A DNA stretch of 64,000 nucleotides, taken from assembly GCF_003351225.1 (NCBI RefSeq), contig NZ_QQSY01000002.1, forward strand, positions 920,118 to 984,117, read 5' to 3'. Source of the DNA: Dyella solisilvae. Its GTDB lineage: Bacteria; Pseudomonadota; Gammaproteobacteria; Xanthomonadales; Rhodanobacteraceae. The notes beneath the pieces were generated by a model that was not told the origin of the DNA, did not search any database, and saw only the letters and a list, made by a program, of their open reading frames with translations. The number at the start of each line of letters is the position of its first letter. The stretch's first letter is position 1. Shown in pieces: positions 42,984 through 51,143 of this stretch. A program made the position numbers and the translations under genes.

Positions 42984-44753
42984 TCAGTGGCCGGGCCGGA
43001 GGCTGCTGTCGGGCGAGCCATCCGGGTGGGCGAACCAGGACACACTGTTCTGATGTCCGGGACAGCCCTGTCCGGTGATGTAGCCGGTGAGCGCGCCGGC
43101 CTGGGTAGTGAGGCTGGTGCGATAGCAGCCACCGAGCGAATCGCGGAAGTCGAACGACTGTGCGCTCTGTTGGCCGCTGTGGCTGGCCAGGTTGCCGCTG
43201 GCGTCGAACACCAGCGTATCGGCGCTCTCGACGCGGTTGTGCACGTCGGCCGAGTACGCCCGCATGCCCGACAGGCGTTCCTCGCTGCGTTGGCGGTAAG
43301 CCTGGTGCACGGTGCTGGCGGCGCTGATGCTGCCGTCGCTCTGCAGCACCTGGTTGTAGTCGAGGGTGAATGGATACTCGAAGTGCTCGCTACGCTCTTC
43401 GGTGACCTGCTTGCCCACGCGGCTTTCGCTGGTCGTGTCCGACCAGGTGCGCTGCCAGGTCAACTGCTGATAGGTGGTGGCATTGATGGTGAAGCCCTGG
43501 CGGTCGTCGAAGCCCACGTCCTGGGTGACCGCATGGGTCACGCGACCATGCGAAGTGTCGACATAGCCTTCGATCGCGACATGGCGATCGAGCCGGGTGG
43601 TGATGTCACCGCTCACGTCGCCGTTGCTGGCCTGGACCAGCGTGCTGCCGATCACCGGCGTGGGCGCCTGGTTGGCGAGCGTGTTGCGCGTGATGGCGCC
43701 GGAAACCTGGCTGGCGTGCGCATCGCGATAGACCAGCAGCGTCGCCGTGGCGGAGAAGTAACCGTGGGCGCCCGCCACCTGCAGGGCCACCTCGTGCGGG
43801 TTGCCGTCACTGAGTTGGCCGGCGAACGGGCTGAGGTCGACGCGGTAGGGCATGAAATTGAGCGCCTGCACGCCAGGCGTGGGGCGCCACAGGTAGGGAT
43901 CGATGCCGCCGGTATAAACCCACGGATACACCGGGGCGACGCCCGCCGGCTGACCGTCGATGCTGATCTCCGCCTCGCGGAAATTGCCGCCGCCGCATTC
44001 CTGCACCTCACTGGCGTAGGCGTCTGGCACGCAGGTGTACCAGAACTCATCGCCGCTCTGGCTCTGCGTGAACACGTCGAGATAAGCGCGCTCGACGTTA
44101 CGCGGCAGGGTCACGGTGCGCGCCAGCTTGTCGGTGGGCGTGTTGAGCGTGGTGGTGCTGCCGACCGGGTCGCTGCCCAGCGCCAACACCATGTCCGGGC
44201 TCTGCGCGGCGCGCGCTTGCGCAGACGCCGGGTAGAACAGCAGCCGCGCGCTGCCATGGATTACGCCGGTGTAGGTGCTGTTGACCAGGTTTCCGATGAT
44301 GGCCTGGCCCTGCCCGGCGTTGCGCAGCAGCGCGGCATAGTCGGTGAGGTCACGCTCCACGTGCCAGGCTGGCGACACGCTGGCGGAGGGTTCCTCCGTG
44401 GTGCCGAAGTAGAGGTTCACGCCGCCAAGCCACAGCGTGGCGGTGCGGTCGTACTGGCGGCCGGCGGTGACCGAGAAGTCCGCCTCGAGCACCACCTTCG
44501 ACCAGCTTCCGCTGCAGCCGGTGGGTGGCGCGTAGCTGTAAGGTCGCGTGCCGAAATCGTCGAAGCTCACGTTGGTGAACAAGGTCACCACGCATGGCTG
44601 CCCGGGTGGTCGCGGCACACTCGGGTCGGCCACGACCACGTTGTTCGAACCGATCACCGGATCGGCGCCGGCCGGCGCAACCGCGGCGACGCCAAGCAAG
44701 CCAGACAGTACGGCCACCGCCATGCGATGGCGGACAAACCCCTCAGGCACCAT
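42984..44753 (-). CDS. Secreted peptide-N-glycosidase A-like glycoamidase
   Basis: A 589-residue protein of the PNGase A family (PF12222), known mainly from plants and fungi and found in some acid-tolerant bacteria. Members remove N-glycans from asparagine. The start at 44753 follows GGGGAG by eight bases and gives a signal peptide ending near AGADP (residue 30). Family features are an N-terminal beta-sandwich with VTLFTNVSFDDFGTRPYSYAPP, WLGGVNLYFGTTEEPS and RDLTDYAALL, then a second part with GGGNFREAEISIDGQPAG and VYPWVYTGGIDPYLWRP. A plausible host-glycan or glycoprotein scavenging enzyme. A TonB-type gene follows downstream. Confidence 0.85.
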   Translation of the reverse strand: MVPEGFVRHRMAVAVLSGLLGVAAVAPAGADPVIGSNNVVVADPSVPRPPGQPCVVTLFTNVSFDDFGTRPYSYAPPTGCSGSWSKVVLEADFSVTAGRQYDRTATLWLGGVNLYFGTTEEPSASVSPAWHVERDLTDYAALLRNAGQGQAIIGNLVNSTYTGVIHGSARLLFYPASAQARAAQSPDMVLALGSDPVGSTTTLNTPTDKLARTVTLPRNVERAYLDVFTQSQSGDEFWYTCVPDAYASEVQECGGGNFREAEISIDGQPAGVAPVYPWVYTGGIDPYLWRPTPGVQALNFMPYRVDLSPFAGQLSDGNPHEVALQVAGAHGYFSATATLLVYRDAHASQVSGAITRNTLANQAPTPVIGSTLVQASNGDVSGDITTRLDRHVAIEGYVDTSHGRVTHAVTQDVGFDDRQGFTINATTYQQLTWQRTWSDTTSESRVGKQVTEERSEHFEYPFTLDYNQVLQSDGSISAASTVHQAYRQRSEERLSGMRAYSADVHNRVESADTLVFDASGNLASHSGQQSAQSFDFRDSLGGCYRTSLTTQAGALTGYITGQGCPGHQNSVSWFAHPDGSPDSSLRPGH

Positions 44754-45135
44754 GACGTTCACTCCCCGTAATGTGCCCCCCGTGCCGCGCAGGCTAGCAC
44801 GGGCCATTTCACGACGGACGTCCATACGTCCGAGGGCGCCTTGATCGCCCCGAATTGTGATGCCGGATGTGAAGGGTTCGTCAGCCAGCGTCGACAGCGC
44901 GATCGCGCGCGACTCGATCGTTCACGCTCGCGTTGGCCTGCGTTCAGCGCGATGCACGCGGGATTGACGGGCGTCGTGTCTTAATTCCACCTGGACGGAG
45001 TGCGTGCCCCTTCGCTTGGACGCTTGCCATCGCGAGGCCGCCGCATGATTCGTTGCGCTGACTGGGCTTCCGGCCCACGTGGAGGGGCGCGCGAATACGT
45101 TGATTCACGAAAGCTCCTGCCTAGGGGGCAAGACC
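44754..45135. other. Divergent intergenic region between PNGase and outer-membrane protein genes
   Basis: This 382-bp region should hold two promoters. It contains an inverted repeat at 44815-44832. Short frames inside it (for example from 45000) lack support. No long repeat is present. Confidence 0.55.
44815..44832. promoter_or_regulatory. Inverted repeat upstream of the PNGase gene
   Basis: CGGACGT (44815-44821) and ACGTCCG (44826-44832) are perfect arms around CCAT, 62 bases before the PNGase start. On the minus strand it contains CGTATGGACGTCC, identical to 41632-41644 in the TPR gene upstream region. Possible operator; a 13-base match alone can occur by chance. Confidence 0.4.
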
Positions 45136-46089
45136 ATGTCGCCAAGATTGCTTGTGGCGGCCACGGCTTTGCTGTGGGCCTCGGCTTCAGCGAACGCCGC
45201 GTTTGCCGCGGATCAGGATAACGGTGGGTCAGGGGCTATCGTGCCGATGACCCAGGCCGCCCGTTTATCGGCGTCAGGGGCGCCGCAATCCTGGTCCGGG
45301 AGCGCGTCCTATGCCCCCGGGTCGACCCTGCCCGTGAACCTGCTCAGCGATCCCCGCCTGATCGCAACGGGAGCCAGTGACGGGCAAAATCAGGCGTCAT
45401 CCTCGAATCTGCAGTTGTCCGGCTGGAGCTCCGGCCGCTGGAGCTTCGCGACCATCATGGCGGTTCCCGACGTGGCGCCGGCCGCCATCTCCGGCACCGT
45501 GCCGACCGCCTGGGACCACCAGCGCTGGGATGGCGGCGACAACTTCGATGTGGCTGTCACACCGCTGGTGGCGAGCTATGGCATCAGCCCCTACAACCAC
45601 GTTTCGCTGTCCTTTGGACTGAATGTGCCGACCAACACCGGCCGGTACCGCCGCATGCTCGCCCGCAGCAGCACTCTCTGGACGGTGATGCCGAAGTTGG
45701 CCTACACGCAGGAGCTATCGTCTTCCGACCGGGACTCGTCCACGGTAGTCGCGGTGGGCAGCTTCAGCAAGACGGCGGTGGAGGGTTTCCAGGGAACCGT
45801 GGGTCGCATCGAGGCGATGGTCATGCAGCGGAACCCGAGCGGCTGGAGCTACGGTGGAGTGGCTGCCGCCATCCAGCAGCCCGACACGGCCGAGACCTAC
45901 ATGGCCACCCGGATGTATGGCACCGATTCGAACTCGGGCATGTCCCTGGGCGTGGGCCCGCAGATCAGCTGGAGCAGCCACTGGCTGGGCAGCGGTGTCG
46001 ATTTCCAGTACCGCTGGATCTACGAATTCAAGGCGCCGAACGGGCATACCGACCAGCCGATGCTGTTGTCGGCCACGGTCCACCTCTGA
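45136..46089 (+). CDS. Outer-membrane protein of the MetA/SphA (phenol-degradation-like) family
   Basis: A 317-residue exported protein. The ATG at 45136 follows a TAGGGGGC purine run and opens a signal peptide ending ANAAFA. The mature protein consists of alternating amphipathic strands typical of a 12-14-stranded barrel (GRWSFATIMAVP, PLVASYGISPYNHVSLSFGLNVPTNTGRY in parts, GVDFQYRWIYEFK) and ends with a hydrophobic strand. The pattern YNHVSLSFGLNVPTNTG matches Phenol_MetA_deg-type proteins, which are often annotated as transporters for hydrophobic compounds. It is divergent from the PNGase gene, and no degradation enzymes are near, so its substrate is unknown. Confidence 0.75.
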   Translation: MSPRLLVAATALLWASASANAAFAADQDNGGSGAIVPMTQAARLSASGAPQSWSGSASYAPGSTLPVNLLSDPRLIATGASDGQNQASSSNLQLSGWSSGRWSFATIMAVPDVAPAAISGTVPTAWDHQRWDGGDNFDVAVTPLVASYGISPYNHVSLSFGLNVPTNTGRYRRMLARSSTLWTVMPKLAYTQELSSSDRDSSTVVAVGSFSKTAVEGFQGTVGRIEAMVMQRNPSGWSYGGVAAAIQQPDTAETYMATRMYGTDSNSGMSLGVGPQISWSSHWLGSGVDFQYRWIYEFKAPNGHTDQPMLLSATVHL

Positions 46090-46132
46090 GCAGGCGCCTG
46101 GCCGGCCGCAGGTCGCCGGCCAGAGGCTGCGG

Positions 46133-46963
46133 TCAGCCGTACTGCTTGCGCAGCGCCAGGTAGACCGGGTTGGTGTCCGGTCGCTTGCCATGCCAAAGCT
46201 CGAAGGCATCAGCCGCGGTTTCCACCAGCATGCCCAGCCCATCCAGCGCATAGCGCGCCTGCGCGGTGCGCGCCCAGGCAAGGAAATCGGTGGCGGCCTT
46301 GCCGTAGGAGAGGTCGTAGCACAGGGCGCGGTTGCCGACGATGGCGAACGGCAGGTCCAGTGACTTGCCGAGCACGCCGGCCGACGTGGCGTTGACGATC
46401 AGATCGAACGCGCCCAGGTCGGCCAGGTCTTCCCAGTAGCGCGTATGGGCGCGGGCCGGATCACCGATCGCATCGGCCAGCGCATCGGCCGATTCCGGCG
46501 TGCGGTTGACGATGGTGAGCGTCTCCACGCCGGCGTCGAGCAGGGACCAGGCCACGCCGTGCGCCGCGCCACCGGCGCCCAGCAACAGGGCGGTGTGGCC
46601 GCGCAGGTCGACCTGGTGACGCTCGGTGATGTCGCGCACCATGCCGGCGCCGTCGGTGTTGTGGGCGGCCAGCCGGTTGCCCGGCAGCGCGGTGAGCACA
46701 TTGGCGCTGCCCGCGCGGGCGGCCGCCTCGCTGCGTTCGTCGGCCAGCTCGAAAGCGGCGGCCTTGTGCGGCAGGGTCACGTTGGCGCCGCGGCCGCCCT
46801 CGGCAAAAAAGGTCCGTACGGCCGCCGTGAAATCCGCAGGCGCGGCGTCGATCGTGCGGTACTCCAGTTCGAGGCCGAACTGGCGGGCGAAGGCCTGGTG
46901 GATCTGCGGCGACAGCGAATGGCTGATGGGGTGGCCAAACACTGCGAACGTTCCTGCATTCAT
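46133..46963 (-). CDS. aroE: Shikimate dehydrogenase
   Basis: A 276-residue NADPH enzyme that reduces 3-dehydroshikimate in chorismate synthesis. The shikimate-binding start GHPISHSLSPQIHQAF (SxS motif), the catalytic Lys in ANVTLPHKAAAF (about residue 65) and Asp in NTDGAGMV are present. The nucleotide site is LLLGAGGAAHGVAWSLLDAG, followed by NRTPESADAL. The C-terminus has GLGMLVETAADAFELWHG. Length and motif order are normal. It converges on the outer-membrane protein gene and is divergent from a small membrane protein gene. Confidence 0.97.
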   Translation of the reverse strand: MNAGTFAVFGHPISHSLSPQIHQAFARQFGLELEYRTIDAAPADFTAAVRTFFAEGGRGANVTLPHKAAAFELADERSEAAARAGSANVLTALPGNRLAAHNTDGAGMVRDITERHQVDLRGHTALLLGAGGAAHGVAWSLLDAGVETLTIVNRTPESADALADAIGDPARAHTRYWEDLADLGAFDLIVNATSAGVLGKSLDLPFAIVGNRALCYDLSYGKAATDFLAWARTAQARYALDGLGMLVETAADAFELWHGKRPDTNPVYLALRKQYG

Positions 46964-47152
46964 GCGCGCTCCTTGTGGACGTCGATGCCCGGGGCAGCGT
47001 TCCCCGGCCTATCCTGACCCACCATCTTACCCGGCTGCAGACCCGGGAGAGGGGGCCGCGGCAGTCCCGCCGGCGCGCTCCCGCAGGCCATCGCAGGTTT
47101 TGAGATCGAGGCCCGGCAGGCTGTGCGCCAACCCACCGACCGGATGACTGCG

Positions 47153-47407
47153 ATGCGCCCGACCACCGACACCACCCGTCACGACCGCCTGCTCGGCGGC
47201 GCCTTGCTGTGGTTGCTTGCCGGCGCGCTGTTGCTGCTGACCACGTTGGTCCCGACGCACACCCCGCTACTGGGCTGGACGCCCGCGTTCTGGCTGCTGG
47301 GCGCGCCGCTGGCGTTGCTGCTGGCGCTGGAACCCGGACTGCCCCGCCAGTTGCTGGCGCTGGTGCGCCCGCGCCGCCGACGCGCCGCCCAGCTGATCTG
47401 GAACTGA
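47153..47407 (+). CDS. Small hypothetical membrane protein
   Basis: A frame of 84 residues from the ATG at 47153 (ATGs at 47144 and 47123 are also possible). It encodes two hydrophobic helices, LLGGALLWLLAGALLLLTTLVP and WTPAFWLLGAPLALLLAL, and a basic tail RPRRRRAAQLIWN, so the tail should face the cytoplasm. I do not recognise a family. The composition fits coding DNA of this genome, but there is little other support. Confidence 0.5.
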   Translation: MRPTTDTTRHDRLLGGALLWLLAGALLLLTTLVPTHTPLLGWTPAFWLLGAPLALLLALEPGLPRQLLALVRPRRRRAAQLIWN

Positions 47408-47599
47408 TCTCCCACCCGAATTCACCTGGCAGTGGATGCCGCGGCCGGAGCGCCGCGATGAAGGGCTCCTGGCGATGGCCTGGGATGGCTGGGCGCCTCG
47501 CCGGAGCGGCGCCACGGATGGCGCCGGCGTGACGGCAGTCCATGGACGGACTGCCGGAATCACCCCAATCGAAACGGGATTGCTACCGCTCGGCGGGTT

Positions 47600-49084
47600 T
47601 CAGTCGCTGATGCCCGAACGCTTGTTGTCCATGCGCCGCAGGAATTCGCGCATCACCTGCAGGTAAAGCTCCTCGCCGAGGAAGGCATCCTCGACACCGG
47701 CGTCGATGGACGGGTTGTCGTTCACCTCGATCACCACCGGCCGGTCGCCTACGCGCTTGAGGTCCACGCCATACAACCCGTCGCCCACGGCCTGGGTGGC
47801 CTTGAGCGCCAGCTTCACCACGTCGGCCGGCGCGTTCTTGATCGGGATGGTCTCGAACCCCCCGGATTTGACCGTGCCCTTGGCGCCATGGTTGTAGATC
47901 TGCCAGTGCCCGCGCGACATGAAGTACTTGCACGCATACAGCGCCTGGTTGTTGAGCACGCCGATGCGCCAGTCGAATTCGGTGTAGACGAACTCCTGCG
48001 CCAGCAGCAGCGAGCTGTGCTGGAACAGTTCGCTGGTGGCCTTGCCCAGCGCGGCCTCGTTCTCCACCTTCACCACGCCGCGCGAGAACGAGCCGTCGGG
48101 AATCTTCAGCACCAATGGATAACCCAGGCGCGCAGCGACTTCCTTCAGGCCCTTGCTGTCGTCACGGTAGAGGATCTCCGTGCGCGGCACGGCGAGCTTG
48201 CGCGACACCATCAGGTCGTTGAGGAAGATCTTGTTGGTGCAGCGAAGGATCGAGGTGGGATCGTCGATCACCACCATGCCTTCCTTCTCCGCGCGGTGCG
48301 CGAAGCGGTAGGTGTGGTTGTCGCTGGCGGTGGTCTCGCGGATGAACAGGCCGTCGTACTCGGCCAGCCGCTGGTAATCGTTCTTGCCGATCGGGTCGAC
48401 CTCGATGCCCAGCTCCTTGCCGGCCGCGATGAAGGACTTGAGCGCCTTCTTGTTCGACGGCGGCATCGCCTCGGCCGGGTCGACCAGCATCGCGATGTCG
48501 TAGCGGTAGAGCTTGCGCGCCTTGGGCTTGCGCCACAGCTTTTTGCTGAAGCGGTCCAGTTCCTCGGCGAACGCATCCTCCTGATCGTCGACCAGGGTGT
48601 GCAGGCCCACCGGCTTGATCGCGCTGACCTGCCACACGCGGTCGCGCTCGAACTCGATGCGCAGCAGCGGGCACGGGAACATTTCAAACACCTGGCGCGC
48701 CAGGTCCTGCACCGCCGGGTAGGCGGTCTGGCCGAAGTAGACCAGGATGCCGAAGTCGGTGGTGTCGCGACCGCCTGCGGGCAGGAAGTGGGTGAGTTTT
48801 GTGCTCAGATCCTCGATGTCCAGGCCGTACAGCGAGCGACGACGCAGGTCGTTCACCGTACGCACCGACGGCATCACCCGATGGCCGCGCGCCTCCGCCA
48901 GCAACGAGACGTAGTAGCCCGTGCCCAGGTACTTGTAGCTGCGGCAGAGATTGATGACGTGCGTGCGCTCGTCGTCAATGCCCACCGGCTCGCGCAGGTA
49001 GTCCATGGCAGTGACCACGTCGACGGACGGGTAGTAGGAGCTCCAGTCGGAAGCTTTCTCCACAACGATGACGAGACGGGTCAT
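47600..49084 (-). CDS. RimK-family ATP-grasp ligase with RLAN domain
   Basis: A 494-residue predicted amino-acid or peptide ligase. The N-terminal 200 residues form the RimK-like ATP-grasp N-terminal (RLAN) domain (LVIVVEKASDWSSYYPS, CRSYKYLGTGYYVSLLAEARGH). A RimK-type ATP-grasp fold follows, with the loop YPLVLKIPDGSFSRGVVKV, AQEFVYTEFDWRIGVLNNQALYACKYF in parts, and the metal site PVVIEVNDNPSIDAGVEDAF. The ATG at 49084 follows CGAGG. RLAN ligases often sit beside GNAT acetyltransferases; one lies divergently 206 bases away. The product is unknown: a short peptide or a peptide tag on a protein are both possible. Confidence 0.88.
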   Translation of the reverse strand: MTRLVIVVEKASDWSSYYPSVDVVTAMDYLREPVGIDDERTHVINLCRSYKYLGTGYYVSLLAEARGHRVMPSVRTVNDLRRRSLYGLDIEDLSTKLTHFLPAGGRDTTDFGILVYFGQTAYPAVQDLARQVFEMFPCPLLRIEFERDRVWQVSAIKPVGLHTLVDDQEDAFAEELDRFSKKLWRKPKARKLYRYDIAMLVDPAEAMPPSNKKALKSFIAAGKELGIEVDPIGKNDYQRLAEYDGLFIRETTASDNHTYRFAHRAEKEGMVVIDDPTSILRCTNKIFLNDLMVSRKLAVPRTEILYRDDSKGLKEVAARLGYPLVLKIPDGSFSRGVVKVENEAALGKATSELFQHSSLLLAQEFVYTEFDWRIGVLNNQALYACKYFMSRGHWQIYNHGAKGTVKSGGFETIPIKNAPADVVKLALKATQAVGDGLYGVDLKRVGDRPVVIEVNDNPSIDAGVEDAFLGEELYLQVMREFLRRMDNKRSGISD

Positions 49085-49290
49085 GACACCTCGGTCAGTG
49101 GGAAGTGTCGTCGCGTGGGAAAGACGGGGCGGCACCGCGCAAGGGGCGCAGTTTGGCACATGCTGGCCAGCGCACAAGGCGTGGCGATGAAGCCCGCCTA
49201 AATGCGCCAGAAGTCATCGTTGTCCCCCGGGGGCACGGGGCTTAAAGTGCGCCGCTTGATCCATTCCGCGCCCGACGAGATCCACCGCTG

Positions 49291-49764
49291 ATGACCCCCA
49301 TGCCCGCGACCGCCGCCGTGCGCGTGCGCCGTGCCGAACTTTCCGATCTCGATGACCTCGTCGCGCTGGAGGAGAGCAGTTTCGCCACCGATCGCCTGAG
49401 CCGGGCGCAGTACCGCCGCCATCTGGACAGCGAGACGGCGCAGGTGCTGGTGGCCAGCGCCAACCACCGGCGCTTCCTGGGCACGGCCGTGGTGTTCTTT
49501 CGCAAGGGCACTCGCGTGGCGCGCCTGTACTCGATCGCCACGCGCGCCGAGGCTCGCGGCAAGGGCGTGGGCTCGGCCCTGCTGGAGGCCGCCGAACAAA
49601 CCGCCCGACGCCGACGCTGCAAGGTGTTGCGGCTGGAAGTGCGCACAGACAATGAGGCGGCCATCAGCCTGTACGAGAGACTGGGCTACGAGCGCATTGG
49701 TCGATACAAGCGCTATTACGGCGACGGGGCGGATGCGTGGCGCTATGAGAAGGCGGTGGCGTAG
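49291..49764 (+). CDS. GNAT family N-acetyltransferase (RimI-like)
   Basis: A 157-residue acetyl-CoA-dependent transferase. The fold starts at VRVRRAELSDLDDLVALEES. Motif A, which binds the acetyl-CoA pyrophosphate, is SIATRAEARGKGVGSALLEAAE (R/Q-x-x-G-x-A type: ARGKGVGSAL). The C-terminal part RTDNEAAISLYERLGYERIGRYKRYY is typical of RimI-type enzymes that act on protein N-termini or small amines. The divergent RLAN ligase gene suggests a shared peptide-modifying pathway. The ATG at 49300 is an alternative start. A CCCTCTCC palindrome follows 12 bases after the stop. Confidence 0.9.
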   Translation: MTPMPATAAVRVRRAELSDLDDLVALEESSFATDRLSRAQYRRHLDSETAQVLVASANHRRFLGTAVVFFRKGTRVARLYSIATRAEARGKGVGSALLEAAEQTARRRRCKVLRLEVRTDNEAAISLYERLGYERIGRYKRYYGDGADAWRYEKAVA

Positions 49765-49775
49765 CAGCGCTTACT

Positions 49776-49927
49776 CCCTCTCCCCTTCGGGGAGAGGGTT
49801 GGGGTGAGGGGTGGGTGCTCGCCGAGACCTCTCCAAAAAACGCGCTCTGCGCAATCACCTTCGCAAGAGCGCCCCCTCACCACCGTGAAGGTGGCAATGC
49901 CTCAGTCCTCTCCCCGCAGGGGAGAGG
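49776..49927. repeat. Two CCCTCTCC-type palindromes
   Basis: CCCTCTCCCC-ttc-GGGGAGAGGG at 49776-49798 and CCTCTCCCC-gca-GGGGAGAGG at 49907-49927 lie between converging genes. The second is preceded by CCCCTCACCACCGTGAAGGT and GGCAATGCC, the same leader as in element copy A, but no half-units follow. This looks like the front end of a composite element on its own. Confidence 0.75.
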
Positions 49928-49937
49928 AAGAAAAAGG

Positions 49938-50621
49938 CTAGAAGGGCTGCGCGATCTTCTGCTCCGTCGCCTCGTCCGGCCGCGCCACCAGCGCCCCGGT
50001 ACGCATCAGGCTCACCGTGTAGTGCCCCTGGTCGACCAGCGGCAGGTACACGCCGCTGCCGAACAGCGCGTCGACATCCGGCAGCCAGCGCGGAAACTGG
50101 CGGTGCAGGTCCAGCAGGTCGAAGCCGCCGGCTTCATTGAAGTCGACCACCGTGCGCAACGCATGCGCCTCGTCCGCCGGATCGTCGTAACGACCAGACA
50201 GCCGGTCGAGCCGGAACAGCGGCGGCAGGCCGGCCAGCATCGCCGGGGCCTTCCACTTCAGCACCACCGCCTCCACCCGCCAGGCATCGCCGGCCACTTG
50301 CACCTGGCGCGAGCTGCCGTCGGGCCAGTGCAGCACCAGCGACCAGCGCTGCGGGGAGAGGATGTGCGACTCGATCTCCACCACCGGCGCCTCTTCCGTC
50401 AGCAGGCGGTAGCCGCGCAAGGCGAACCCCAGGCCGGCCAGCAGCAAGGTGATCGCAAAGGCCAGCAGCACCAGCACCGCGCGACCACTCGCCGCCACCG
50501 GCTGGCCGCCATGCAGGTGTTGCCTCAGCGCCACCAGCTGCACCAGGGTGAAGAACAGCGAGATCACCGCCAGGATCAGCAGGATCGTCGTCGGCAGGCG
50601 CAGCAGCGCAGTCCAGTCCAT
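49938..50621 (-). CDS. Hypothetical two-helix membrane protein
   Basis: A 227-residue protein of unknown function. The ATG at 50621 gives two membrane helices (PTTILLILAVISLFFTLVQLVAL and AVLVLLAFAITLLLAGLGFAL, residues about 8-75). A soluble beta-rich domain follows, with WSLVLHWPDGSSRQVQVAGD, FRLDRLSGRYDDPADEAHALR in parts, and LPLVDQGHYTVSLMRTGAL. No catalytic motif is seen. Similar proteins beside dapF in xanthomonads have been labelled efflux-related, without evidence I can see. It converges on the GNAT gene and is divergent from the lptM-like gene. Confidence 0.7.
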   Translation of the reverse strand: MDWTALLRLPTTILLILAVISLFFTLVQLVALRQHLHGGQPVAASGRAVLVLLAFAITLLLAGLGFALRGYRLLTEEAPVVEIESHILSPQRWSLVLHWPDGSSRQVQVAGDAWRVEAVVLKWKAPAMLAGLPPLFRLDRLSGRYDDPADEAHALRTVVDFNEAGGFDLLDLHRQFPRWLPDVDALFGSGVYLPLVDQGHYTVSLMRTGALVARPDEATEQKIAQPF

Positions 50622-50711
50622 ACGTCGTACTTCGACTTCACGTACCGCGCGAGGCGGCGACGGCGGCATCATAACGGCAGCGCCGCCCCGCGGCGCTGGC
50701 AAACACTTGGC

Positions 50712-50740
50712 TCGCCACGTTTTTGCCGCTTCCCTATACT
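50712..50740 (+). promoter_or_regulatory. Putative promoter of the lptM-like/dapF operon
   Basis: A -10 box TATACT (50735-50740, five of six to consensus) is preceded by 17 bases and a weak -35 box TCGCCA (50712-50717). The predicted start near 50747 is about 20 bases before the lipoprotein ATG. Confidence 0.45.
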
Positions 50741-50768
50741 CCAGCGGTCTCTGCCGGAAACCTTATCC

Positions 50769-51143
50769 ATGCGCCGATCCCTGCTGTTGCTTCCGCTATG
50801 CACCGTCGTGGCCCTGCTCGCCGGCTGCGGCAACAAGGGGCCGCTGTACATTCCCAAGCCGACGCCCGCGCCTGCCGCCGCGCCGGTGAAGCCGGGCGCC
50901 GCAGCACCGAGTCCGACGACGCCCAGCGCGGCGACGCCGGTGCACGGATACGTGACCGACCTGAAGGCCTTCGACGCCTTCATCGCCACCCATCCGACGC
51001 CCGAGCAGTTCCGCGCCGCCTATCCGGACGTGCAGCTGGTGACGCCGGGCATTCCCAGCACGCGTGAGCTGCGCAACAACAACAGCCGCTACTTCCCCGA
51101 CCTGGATGCCGAGGGCCACATCATCGGCGGCAAGTTCATGTGA
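50769..51143 (+). CDS. LptM-like lipoprotein with a C-terminal extension
   Basis: A 124-residue lipoprotein. The signal peptide MRRSLLLLPLCTVVALLAGC ends at the lipid-accepting Cys20, followed by GNKGPLYIP, the hallmark of the small LPAM/LptM (YifL) lipoproteins encoded just before dapF in many gammaproteobacteria. LptM helps assemble the LPS translocon LptDE in E. coli. Here a Pro/Ala linker (about 30-57) leads to an extra 65-residue domain (GYVTDLKAFDAFIATHPTPEQFRAAYPDVQLV in parts, ending RYFPDLDAEGHIIGGKFM) that short LptM proteins do not have. The stop overlaps the dapF start (TGATG). Confidence 0.85.
   Translation: MRRSLLLLPLCTVVALLAGCGNKGPLYIPKPTPAPAAAPVKPGAAAPSPTTPSAATPVHGYVTDLKAFDAFIATHPTPEQFRAAYPDVQLVTPGIPSTRELRNNNSRYFPDLDAEGHIIGGKFM

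Noticed and set aside
49815-50768. Long plus-strand extension upstream of the lptM-like ORF
   Set aside because: The frame is open by chance through the antisense of the two-helix membrane protein; the lipoprotein signal at 50769 and a promoter just before it define the real start.
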